From assembly GCA_964503275.1 (NCBI GenBank), contig CAZCZO010000003.1, positions 144,455 through 208,454 on the forward strand: a DNA stretch of 64,000 nt, given 5' to 3'. Both the position numbers and the translations under genes were made by a program. This DNA is from DASRAP01 sp964503275 (lineage in GTDB: Bacteria > Gemmatimonadota > Gemmatimonadetes > Gemmatimonadales > Gemmatimonadaceae). The notes under the pieces are model-generated. The model had not been told where the DNA came from. It saw nothing but the letters and a program-made list of their open reading frames with translations, and searched no databases. How positions within the stretch are numbered: the first letter of the stretch is position 1; the number at the start of each line of letters is the position of its first letter. Shown in pieces: positions 53,018 to 60,326 of this stretch.

Positions 53018-53611
53018 ATGGGGCCGAAATGGCGACGACATCCTGACCAACGGCCCACCGACATCGCCCGGGCCGCGCTCGAGGTCGCCGCCGAGCGAGG
53101 CGTCCTCGGCACTCGCGTCGCCGACATCGCCCTCCGGGCCGGCGTCACCGTCGGCACCATCTACCGCTACTTCCCCGACAAAGACGCCGTCCTCGACGCC
53201 GCCCTCGCCCTCGCCGTGCCGCCCGCCCCGCGCCAGCCCCTCGGCGACCGGCCCGGCAGCGTCATTCCCGCCCTCAGCGAGGCCCTGCGACGCTGGGGCG
53301 GCTTCTTCGACGGGGCCGGCGCCCGCGCCGTGCGCGTGACCCTCAGCGAACCGCGGCGCGCGGCCGCCAACGCCAGCGGACCGGTGGCCAGCGCCCTCAG
53401 CGAACTCGCCGAGCTGGTCCGCGAGGGCGTCGCGCGGGGCGAGCTGCGCCGCGACCTCGACCCCCAGGCCGTCGCGCGGGCGCTGGTCGGGGCCCTGGCG
53501 CTCGGCACCGCGACCTCCGACGCCGTCGATCACGCCCTGCTCGAGGTCGTCGCAGCGCTGGCCACCCGCGGCCTGCGTCCCGACGCCGTCACCTGGAAGA
53601 CCGCCCCGTGA
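53018..53611 (+). CDS. TetR/AcrR family transcriptional regulator
   Basis: The 197-residue repressor has an N-terminal TetR HTH (RPTDIARAALEVAAERGVLGTRVADIALRAGVTVGTIYRYFPDKDAVLDAAL). The ligand-binding half is variable. It directly follows an AT-rich palindrome at its own promoter. The 3' end overlaps the 2'-5' RNA ligase-like gene by four bases (GTGA). The inducer and target genes are unknown; only this neighbour is a candidate. Confidence 0.9.
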   Translation: MGPKWRRHPDQRPTDIARAALEVAAERGVLGTRVADIALRAGVTVGTIYRYFPDKDAVLDAALALAVPPAPRQPLGDRPGSVIPALSEALRRWGGFFDGAGARAVRVTLSEPRRAAANASGPVASALSELAELVREGVARGELRRDLDPQAVARALVGALALGTATSDAVDHALLEVVAALATRGLRPDAVTWKTAP

Positions 53612-54168
53612 CGGCACTGCGCGGCATCTTCGTCATCGTCCCGATCACCGGAGCGCTCGGCGAGCGCATCGCCGATATCCAGCGCGCCAACGACCCAAGG
53701 CTCGCCAAGATCTGGGCCCCGCATTTCACGCTGCTCGGGTCGTCCGGGGTCGGGCCCATCTTGCCGCATCACACGCCCGCTCAACTGCGTGCTGCGCTGG
53801 CACCGGTGGCGCAGGCGACCCCGCCGCTCACCCTGCCCTTCGGGGCGCCCGAGCGCTTCACCGGGCGCGACATCGTCGTGCTGCCCCTCGATCCGCATGG
53901 CCCGCTGCGGCAGCTCCACGATCGGCTGCGCGATGCGCTCAGCGCGGCCGGCGTCCAGACCTACGCGGCGCGATTCCCCTTCACGCCGCATGTCACGCTG
54001 ACGATGTACCCGCCGCTGACCCGCGCCCGTGAACAGCGGCTGCTGGCGCTACGCATTGAGGAACCGCTGCCCATCGATCGGCTCAGCGTGGTCCTGACGC
54101 AGGAGCCGCAGGCGCCGCGCGAGTTGCTGACGCTGCCGCTGGGGAGCGCGGCGACGTCGGGCGACTAA
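53608..54168 (+). CDS. 2'-5' RNA ligase superfamily protein
   Basis: The 186-residue protein has both H-x-T/S catalytic motifs of the 2H phosphoesterase family: HFTLLG (about residue 36) and HVTLTM (about residue 131). It starts FVIVPITGALGERIADIQ. Members act on 2',5'-linked or cyclic phosphodiesters. It lies in an operon with TetR and is convergent with the tlpA-like gene, overlapping it by four bases. The biological substrate is unknown. Confidence 0.85.
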   Translation: MTALRGIFVIVPITGALGERIADIQRANDPRLAKIWAPHFTLLGSSGVGPILPHHTPAQLRAALAPVAQATPPLTLPFGAPERFTGRDIVVLPLDPHGPLRQLHDRLRDALSAAGVQTYAARFPFTPHVTLTMYPPLTRAREQRLLALRIEEPLPIDRLSVVLTQEPQAPRELLTLPLGSAATSGD

Positions 54169-54647
54169 CGCAGCTTCCGGATCGCCGCGTCCAAGTCCTG
54201 CTTTCCGCCCACGCCCGTGTACGCGATCTTGCCCGCCTTGTCGATGAGCACCACATAGCTCGTCGCCGGGACCTCGAAGGCGCCGGCATACTCGCCGTCG
54301 GCGTCCCAGAGCATGGGGAAGGGATACTTGTTCACCTCGACATAGCGCTTCACGCGCTCCAGCGACTGGTTGAGCGGCACGGCCACCGCGAAGATCGCCA
54401 CGTCGCGCCCATGCGTCTTCTGCACGGCCAGCATCGTCGGCTCCAGCTCCTTGCAGTTACCGCACCAGGTGGCCCAGAACTCCAGCAACACCGGCCGCTT
54501 CCCGATGATCGACTTGAGATCGACCGAGACACCGTTCACGTCCTTGAGCACCGCGGTGGGCGCCACGGACCCCACCGGGATCCCCGATTCCTGCGCGGCC
54601 ACGGGGAGCGCGAACAACAGAGCGGAAGCAAGCAGCGCGAGACGCAC
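54165..54647 (-). CDS. TlpA/ResA-like thiol-disulfide oxidoreductase
   Basis: The 160-residue periplasmic thioredoxin-fold protein has a signal peptide (LLASALLFALPVAAQ). The active-site motif is WATWCGNCKELEP, and a cis-proline region EVPATSYVVLIDKAGK follows. It lies 24 bases downstream of the CcdA/DsbD-like gene on the minus strand, which probably supplies electrons to it, for cytochrome c maturation or disulfide reduction. Confidence 0.88.
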   Translation of the reverse strand: MRLALLASALLFALPVAAQESGIPVGSVAPTAVLKDVNGVSVDLKSIIGKRPVLLEFWATWCGNCKELEPTMLAVQKTHGRDVAIFAVAVPLNQSLERVKRYVEVNKYPFPMLWDADGEYAGAFEVPATSYVVLIDKAGKIAYTGVGGKQDLDAAIRKLR

Positions 54648-54671
54648 AGGTCGAGTGATTGAAGTGAACGA

Positions 54672-55388
54672 CTAGAACAGCAGTTGGCCCATCTTGATCA
54701 GGTAGTACTCGGCCACCCCGATCATCACGAGCGCGAACGCCCGCTTGACCCAGATCATCCACTGGCCGGCCCGCGGGAGGCGCACCACCGCGCCACTGGA
54801 CAGCCCCACCACGACGAGCAGGGCACACATGCCCAGCGAGAACGCGAACAAGTAGACGAACCCCATCGCGGCACTCTTGGTGCCCGCCACCCAGGTGAGC
54901 ACCGCAGCCATCACGGGCGCCGAGCAGGGGGCGGCCACCAGTCCGCTCATCGCGCCCATCGCGAACGCGCCGCCCGCGCGGCCGCCCGTGCCTGCGCTCG
55001 CGGCCCGCTGCAACAGGAACGACGGCACCCGCACCGGGATCACGTCGAGCATGGCCAGGGCGGCGAGCAGCAGCATGTTGGCCATGGCGAAGTACAGCCA
55101 CGGGTTGGTACTCACCGAGCCGAACATCGTTCCGGTCATCCCGGCGAACAGTCCGAGCAGGGAGTAGGTGAGCGCCAGCCCGATCACATAGGCGAAGGTC
55201 AGCAGCACCGTTCGGCCGCGGGGTGCTCGTGCCTCGCCCACGGTGGTCCCGCCCACGATCGCCGCCGTGATGGGGATCATGGGGTAGATGCAGGGCGTCA
55301 GCGACGTGAGGACGCCGGCCAGGAACACCAACGGGATGGCGGTCGCCGGGCTGGCAGAGAGCTGGGCCGCGATATTCGAGAAGTCCAC
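54672..55388 (-). CDS. CcdA/DsbD transmembrane electron transfer protein
   Basis: The 238-residue protein has about six hydrophobic segments. The first redox cysteine lies in VLTSLTPCIYPMIPIT and the second in GLVAAPCSAPVMAAVLTW, as in the DsbD/CcdA transmembrane domain. It passes electrons from cytoplasmic thioredoxin to periplasmic partners such as the TlpA-like protein encoded just downstream. The start is GTG 55388, six bases after CATATT on the minus strand, which suggests a leaderless mRNA. Confidence 0.9.
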   Translation of the reverse strand: MDFSNIAAQLSASPATAIPLVFLAGVLTSLTPCIYPMIPITAAIVGGTTVGEARAPRGRTVLLTFAYVIGLALTYSLLGLFAGMTGTMFGSVSTNPWLYFAMANMLLLAALAMLDVIPVRVPSFLLQRAASAGTGGRAGGAFAMGAMSGLVAAPCSAPVMAAVLTWVAGTKSAAMGFVYLFAFSLGMCALLVVVGLSSGAVVRLPRAGQWMIWVKRAFALVMIGVAEYYLIKMGQLLF

Positions 55389-55394
55389 GGTCGA

Positions 55395-55400
55395 AATATG
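55395..55400 (-). promoter_or_regulatory. -10 element of a leaderless promoter for the CcdA-like gene
   Basis: CATATT on the minus strand precedes GTG 55388 by six bases, with no ribosome site. Confidence 0.35.
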
Positions 55401-55461
55401 GTGTGGCGGCCCCCGGCACGCCCCTCGCGGACCGGGTCACTACGGAGGTACCTTGCCCCCC

Positions 55462-57705
55462 ATGACTACTCCAACGAATCGAGCGCCTGCCCAGCACTGG
55501 CTGGTGGCGGTGGCGCGCGCCCAAGGGTGGCCGAACGTCGAGGCGCTGGACCTGCCGATGGGGACCGCCACCGACGAAGCGCTCGCGACCGTGGTCGTCG
55601 CGTGTGGGATCCCCGAGGACGAAGTCCTCGCGCGGGCGGCCGAGACGATGCGGGTCCCGCTGGCCAAGTGGGCGGAGGTCGAACCCCACGCCACGCGCTT
55701 GATCCCCGAGCGGCTGGCCCGCAAGCATCTGGTGTTCCCCGTGCGTGAGACGGCGAAGCTGCTGGGTGTGGCGACCAGCGCGCCCTTCGATCTCGACGCC
55801 GAGCAGGAACTGCAGTTCGCCTGCGGCCGTGCGATCCGCTTCGAGCTGGCCTCGCCGACGGCGATCCGCTCGGCGATCGAGTCCAGCTACGCCCCGCCCA
55901 GCGAGGCGGCGCTGCGCCTGTCGGCCGCCAACCGGATCGCCGAAGGCCTGGTGACGGCGGCCGAGGCCGCGCGGACCTCGACGGTGGACGTGTCCGACGT
56001 CGATGCGCCGCCCATCGTGAACCTCGTGAATCTGATCATCACCGACGGCGTGAAGCGGCGTTCGTCGGACATCCACATCGAGCCCGGTCGGCTCGAGGGG
56101 CTGGTGCGCTACCGCATCGACGGCGTGATGCAGGACTACCTCAAGCTGCCGATGCCCGTGCTGAGCCGCGTGGTGTCGCGCATCAAGATCCTGGGGCAGC
56201 TCGACATCGCCGATCGCATGCGTCCGCAGGACGGGCGGGCGCGCATCATGTTCAACGACAAGTCGATCGACCTGCGACTGTCGACGGTGCCGACGCGCGA
56301 CGCCGAGAAGGCCGTGATCCGCATCCTGGACAGCGGCGAGAGCAAGTCGCTGGAGTCGATCGGGTTCCCGGCGGCGGAGTTCCGCCGGATCAAGACGCTG
56401 CTGCGCCAGCGCGACGGCATCGTGGTGGTGACGGGGCCCACGGGCTCCGGCAAGACGACCACGCTGTACAGCGCCGTCCGCGAGATCGCCTCGGGGTCGG
56501 TGAACGTCGTGACCATCGAGGATCCGGTCGAGTACGACCTGGCCGGGATCACGCAGATCCAGGTCGAGACCAAGCGGGGCGTGAGCTTCGCCGGCGCGCT
56601 GCGCGCGGTGCTGCGGCAGGACCCCGACGTGATCCTGGTGGGCGAAGTGCGCGACGCCGAGACGGCGCAGACGGCGGCGCACGCGGCCCTCACGGGCCAC
56701 TTGGTGCTCACGACGCTGCACACGAACGACGCGGTGGGTGTGTTGCAGCGTCTGCTGGACCTCGGGTTGGAGGCCGGTACGGTGGGCGACGCACTGCGCG
56801 GCGTGATCGCGCAGCGCTTGTTGCGCTCGCTGTGTCCCAAGTGCGCGGTCGCGGCCACGGCACCCTACACGGCCGAGGAAGAGCGCCTGATGGGGTACAG
56901 CGGCGTGGCCCCGGTGCGGCGTGCCGTCGGTTGCGACGACTGCGCGGGGACGGGGTACCGCGGACGCTTGGCGGTGCCCGAGGTGTTGGTGTGCAGCGAG
57001 GCGATCGAGAAGGCGATCGCCGAGGGCGCGCCGGTGCCTGCGGTGCTGCAGATGGCGCGGGGCGAGGGGATGCGTTTGCTGCACGAGGTCGCGTTGGACG
57101 CGGTGCGCGATGGCCGGACGACGTTGGACGAAGTGGAGCGTGTGATCGGGATCCCGGACCCGCTGTTCGACTCGAATGCGGCGACGGCGCCAGCGGCAGC
57201 AGCGGCGGCAGTGCCTGGGCCGGCTACCGCGGCGCCCGCCGCGCCGGCGACGACGGGAGCGGCTGCCGCGTCGGCACCACCGCCACCGGTACCCGCTCGA
57301 CCGGCGGCCGCCGCGCCCCAGACGCCGTTGATCCTGCTGGTCGACGATGATCCCGTGAGTCGCATTGCGGCGAACGTGATCCTCACGGGCTACGAGATGG
57401 AGGTGCACGAGGCGACGGACGGGCTCAAGGCCTTGGAGTATCTCGCGACCTGTGAGCGCTTGCCGAGTTTGTTGCTGCTGGACCTTGAGATGCCGGGCGT
57501 GGATGGTGAGACCGTGGTGCGGCGCTTGCGCAGCGATCCCCGCACACGGCGCATGCCGATCATCATCCTGACGGGGTCTGAGGACCGCGAGCAGGAGTTG
57601 ATCCTGATGGAGGAGGGCGCCGACGATTACCTGAACAAGCCCATCGAGCCTGAGCGCCTGATCGTGCGCGTGCGCGCGGCGTTGCGTCGGGCGGCGTTGG
57701 TATGA
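55462..57705 (+). CDS. GspE/PilB-type secretion ATPase fused to a receiver domain
   Basis: The 747-residue protein has an N-terminal MshEN-like region (residues about 1-160), then the ATPase: SDIHIEPGRLEGLVRYRIDGV, Walker A GPTGSGKTTT (about residue 325), the Asp box VGEVRDAETA, and a zinc tetra-cysteine region (CPKC ... CDDC). An Ala/Pro-rich linker (about 570-620) leads to a CheY-like receiver (626-745) with LVDDD and the phospho-acceptor D674 in LLDLEMPG. The fusion suggests phosphorylation-controlled type IV pilus or type II secretion. ATG 55462 is used; TTG 55453 has better spacing from GGAGG and is possible. Confidence 0.9.
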   Translation: MTTPTNRAPAQHWLVAVARAQGWPNVEALDLPMGTATDEALATVVVACGIPEDEVLARAAETMRVPLAKWAEVEPHATRLIPERLARKHLVFPVRETAKLLGVATSAPFDLDAEQELQFACGRAIRFELASPTAIRSAIESSYAPPSEAALRLSAANRIAEGLVTAAEAARTSTVDVSDVDAPPIVNLVNLIITDGVKRRSSDIHIEPGRLEGLVRYRIDGVMQDYLKLPMPVLSRVVSRIKILGQLDIADRMRPQDGRARIMFNDKSIDLRLSTVPTRDAEKAVIRILDSGESKSLESIGFPAAEFRRIKTLLRQRDGIVVVTGPTGSGKTTTLYSAVREIASGSVNVVTIEDPVEYDLAGITQIQVETKRGVSFAGALRAVLRQDPDVILVGEVRDAETAQTAAHAALTGHLVLTTLHTNDAVGVLQRLLDLGLEAGTVGDALRGVIAQRLLRSLCPKCAVAATAPYTAEEERLMGYSGVAPVRRAVGCDDCAGTGYRGRLAVPEVLVCSEAIEKAIAEGAPVPAVLQMARGEGMRLLHEVALDAVRDGRTTLDEVERVIGIPDPLFDSNAATAPAAAAAAVPGPATAAPAAPATTGAAAASAPPPPVPARPAAAAPQTPLILLVDDDPVSRIAANVILTGYEMEVHEATDGLKALEYLATCERLPSLLLLDLEMPGVDGETVVRRLRSDPRTRRMPIIILTGSEDREQELILMEEGADDYLNKPIEPERLIVRVRAALRRAALV

Positions 57706-58202
57706 GTCCACCGCGCGGGGTCACTCCGCCCGACGGCGAGCCCTCGGACGCCGAGCTGATCCGCGCCGCGATGGAGACCATCGAGCACGAGCGGGTGGAG
57801 GTGCACGCGCGCATCGCCGCCGAGAAGCGTCGGGGACCGATGCGATTCGCGGTGTACACGATCCTGGTGGGCGTGATCGTCGCGGGGGCCTGGTGGGGCC
57901 TGCAGACGAAGGTGCAGGACGGCCCGCCGCCGCGCACGCCGGACCGGATCGAGGCGGAGTTGCGGTATGGTACCTACCTCGCCGCGCAGCGCATCGACCA
58001 GTTCGTGGCGACGACGGGCCGACTGCCGCGGACGGCGAGGGAGTTAGGGTATGGTGATGCGTGGTTGCGCTACGAGCTCGCGGAGGCGGGGACGTGGCGC
58101 CTGGTGGCGACCGAGGGGGCGATCAGGGTCGAGTTGAAGTCGGCGGATGACCGTCGTCGGTTCCTTGGGGGAGCGGTGGATCGGGTGGTGGGGGGGAAGT
58201 AG
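57702..58202 (+). CDS. Single-span membrane protein of unknown function
   Basis: The 166-residue protein has a cytoplasmic acidic N-terminus (SDAELIRAAMETIEHERVEVHARIAAEKRR), one transmembrane helix at about residues 50-66 (FAVYTILVGVIVAGAWWGL), and a C-terminal extracytoplasmic domain (RIEAELRYGTYLAAQRIDQFVATTGRLPRTARELG). The latter resembles the length and shape of a pilin-like or type II secretion accessory protein. It overlaps the GspE-REC gene by four bases. No family was recognised. The gene ends in a run of seven G followed by AAGTAG. Confidence 0.6.
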   Translation: MSPPRGVTPPDGEPSDAELIRAAMETIEHERVEVHARIAAEKRRGPMRFAVYTILVGVIVAGAWWGLQTKVQDGPPPRTPDRIEAELRYGTYLAAQRIDQFVATTGRLPRTARELGYGDAWLRYELAEAGTWRLVATEGAIRVELKSADDRRRFLGGAVDRVVGGK

Positions 58203-58329
58203 CCTCCAAGTCCCACAGCATTGACTTGCGATATTTGAACGGGGTGCTGACGCTGAAGGAGAGGACGCCCGACCCCCAGTAGCGCTTGAGCATCTCTTCG
58301 CTGGGGGGCAGCGTGATGACCCTGGCCAT
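58123..58329 (-). CDS. Small ORF, possible gene remnant
   Basis: A 68-residue frame begins MARVITLPPSEEMLKRYWGS, then VLSFSVSTPFKYRKSMLWDLE, and ends in a Pro-rich tail over a C7 tract. The first 45 residues look like genuine protein, but the tail overlaps the end of the upstream gene and looks non-coding. GAGG lies just before ATG 58329. It is probably the beginning of a truncated gene. Function is unknown. Confidence 0.35.
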   Translation of the reverse strand: MARVITLPPSEEMLKRYWGSGVLSFSVSTPFKYRKSMLWDLEATSPPPPDPPLPQGTDDGHPPTSTRP

Positions 58330-58499
58330 GTGATGATCCTCGGTTGAAGAGTGGACCGCAGGCGCGCGTTCGGTGGCTCGCCGCGTGGGTACGAATCTGA
58401 CGAGGGAGGCTGACAATGCCGCTGTGGTCGCTTTGGGTGGGTGTGGTGGTGGGGGGGTAGCGCCTGTTGGCGAGCGGCACCCAGAGCTTCACCGGTGCG

Positions 58500-58784
58500 A
58501 TGGCGCTGCAGGCGCAGACCGATGGCTTGTTGACGCAATTCGTCGATGCATGGAAAGAGCTTGTTGGCCGCTACTGGGCTGCCGCGTCCGCTTTCGTCGA
58601 CGACCGGGAAGCCCGCGAGGTCGTCGAACTGCAGCAGCGTTTTGGCGGCGCCGTGGTCACTGACGAGGAGTAGCGGCTCGCCAGTGGCGAGTGCCGCGAG
58701 CAGCGCAGGTTCGAGCGCGTCGTAGCCCACGATGCCCAGCGGGCGGAGCAGCGAGCGGGCGGGTGGTACGGATCGAGCGATCAT
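58500..58784 (-). pseudogene. Decayed MoxR-family AAA+ ATPase gene
   Basis: ATG 58784, with GGAGGAG upstream, opens a frame similar to a MoxR-like protein: SLLRPLGIVGYDALEPALLAALATGEPLLLVSDHGAAKTLLQ (Walker A region). FDDLAGFPV follows directly, and the NKLFPCIDELRQQAIGLRL block comes soon after. In intact homologues these blocks are separated by much longer stretches and Walker B lies between them. Internal deletions are therefore evident and the frame then runs into a Pro/His-rich non-homologous tail after about residue 90. This is a deleted remnant, not a functional ATPase. Confidence 0.6.
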
Positions 58785-58818
58785 GCAACGACTCCTCCGC
58801 GCCGGAGCGCGGGGAGGT

Positions 58819-58843
58819 GATCAGTGGATGACCGCCACTGATC
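58819..58843. terminator. Perfect 9-bp inverted repeat, likely terminator of the unknown gene
   Basis: GATCAGTGG and CCACTGATC flank a 7-base loop. It is downstream of the unknown minus-strand gene ending at 58929 and upstream of the decayed ATPase. There is no T-run, so an operator role is possible. The rest of 58330-58928 holds the decayed ATPase and no other gene that I can support. Confidence 0.45.
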
Positions 58844-58928
58844 TCGTGGTCGCTTTAGTGGGAGTTGTTTAGCGTCGCGCCACAAGCTGGCCGGTCAAAT
58901 CGCGACGGGGGGGGGCACGGTGGTGCTG

Positions 58929-59522
58929 CTATTCGGAACTGCGGGACAAGAAACGAAGCTTGGAGCGATGTGTGCCGTCGCGGATCTTCTTACGTGCGGC
59001 GCTGGGAATCTCGCGGGGCGACTGGCTACTCTCGAGCCAATGGCTGGCGGTGAGCGCCGCGACGAACTCATCAACCGCGTCGTAAGGGCCATACCACGTG
59101 GTACTGACGCCGGAGAAGCTATAGCCGTTCACTGTCGCGACCAGAATGAGCTCGGCACCGTCGGTGCTGGTAATCAGGTGCGAGGAGAAGGCACACGAGT
59201 CGTCACTATCCTCGGCAGCCCTCTCCATCTTGTACGCCAGATACTCGTCGATCTCCTCCTTCGTGGGTCGCGCTCCCTCTTCTAGGCCAAGCTCCGCCGC
59301 CACCTCGGTCAAGTCGAGCCCGTCGAAGATTGCGACTGCAACCGCAGGCGAGATGAATATCCCTGCCTCCTCACCTTCGCCTTCGCTCACGCCACCAAAC
59401 TCCTCAAGGAAGTCAGTGATGACTCTGAGGGACTTCTTGTCCACCTTGCCCCGACACCACGCTAAGACTGCCTTGTCGATCTCCGGCTGGATATCCGGCT
59501 CGTCGCCCTGCTGGTCAGTCAT
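58929..59522 (-). CDS. Acidic cytoplasmic protein of unknown function
   Basis: The 197-residue protein is acidic (PDIQPEIDKAVLAWCRGK, EEIDEYLAYKMERAAEDSDD). It then carries a beta-rich stretch (ELILVATVNGYSFSGVSTTWYGPYDAVDEFVAALTASHWLES) and a basic tail. There is no signal peptide or membrane segment. I do not recognise the family. ATG 59522 follows the TTQ-repeat gene's stop by ten bases, so the two are probably co-transcribed. Its GC content and codon choice are lower than in the neighbours, consistent with acquired DNA. Confidence 0.6.
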   Translation of the reverse strand: MTDQQGDEPDIQPEIDKAVLAWCRGKVDKKSLRVITDFLEEFGGVSEGEGEEAGIFISPAVAVAIFDGLDLTEVAAELGLEEGARPTKEEIDEYLAYKMERAAEDSDDSCAFSSHLITSTDGAELILVATVNGYSFSGVSTTWYGPYDAVDEFVAALTASHWLESSQSPREIPSAARKKIRDGTHRSKLRFLSRSSE

Positions 59523-59532
59523 GATACAGGCC

Positions 59533-59991
59533 TCAGAACGGGCGGATGACTGCGGGCGGCGGCGTAACTCGGTAGCTCGGGTACACCGCTGACCCGATGT
59601 TGGTCGTGGAGCCCGACAACCGTGCCTGCCCGGGCAGCATACCCGACGTGTAGTCATACGCCCCGATCCGCTGTGTGGTGAGGCTGACTGAGCCCGCGCG
59701 ACTCTGGATGGTGGTGTACTCGAAGCTGCCGATCCGCTGCGTGGTCGCCTGGGTGCCAGTGTCGTCGTTGTAGTACTTGCTGTTGCCGATCGACTGCGTG
59801 GTGCTGTACGTCCCGCGGTTGTCGGAACTGTATACCTGACTGCCGATCTGCTGCGAGGTCGACCGGTAGCCGTCGGAGCAGCTGGTGTACGTTTGCCGCC
59901 CAATGGTCTGGGTGGTGCAGCGCGTTGACTGCGCGGCCGCGTCAGTGGCGGCGAGCGCGAGGGTCAGGACAGCGAGCAGGGGGAGGCGCAT
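59533..59991 (-). CDS. Secreted repeat protein with TTQ-x-IG repeats
   Basis: The 152-residue protein has a signal peptide (LPLLAVLTLALAATDAAAQ). The mature part consists of about six repeats of 18-23 residues with the pattern T-T-Q-x-IG-x3-Y-x-S: TTQTIGRQTYTS, TSQQIGSQVYSS, TTQSIGNSKYYN, TTQRIGSFEYTT, TTQRIGAYDYTS and STTNIGSAVYPS. The regular Ile-Gly and Tyr spacing predicts a small beta-sheet or solenoid. AGGAG precedes ATG 59991. Function is unknown; it could be a surface or matrix protein. Confidence 0.75.
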   Translation of the reverse strand: MRLPLLAVLTLALAATDAAAQSTRCTTQTIGRQTYTSCSDGYRSTSQQIGSQVYSSDNRGTYSTTQSIGNSKYYNDDTGTQATTQRIGSFEYTTIQSRAGSVSLTTQRIGAYDYTSGMLPGQARLSGSTTNIGSAVYPSYRVTPPPAVIRPF

Positions 59992-60326
59992 CAGGAACTC
60001 CTGGGGTGAGACGTGGGTGTCGGCCGTTCGTGATGAAAGCTCAGGAGGGGGTCTGACAATGACCTGAAAGCACGAGCGGCCGACGACAAACTGTCGCCGG
60101 CCGGAGAGCCATGCGACTTAGACGGTTTGGCCAGGGGGTGAAGCCTGGATGCGCGGCCCGTCAAGTCGGGAAATCGCCGCACATCTGAAACCCATCGATT
60201 CCCGGACAGCCTGGCAACTTCGTGGCACCCATGGGGGGGGGGTAGCACCCGCTCGTTGGCGGCTGGATCCGCGGTGGCCCCTGCGCTATCTTTTACAGCT
60301 CAACACATGCCAAAGGGAGAAAGAGA
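59992..60326. other. Intergenic region with hairpin and G10 tract
   Basis: The gap between divergent genes contains a 12-base-arm hairpin (60077-60088 with 60092-60103, one mismatch) and a run of ten G at 60233-60242. The run is 85 bases before the methyltransferase start. No coding gene was found in it. It presumably holds the promoters of the repeat protein and of the methyltransferase. Confidence 0.6.
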
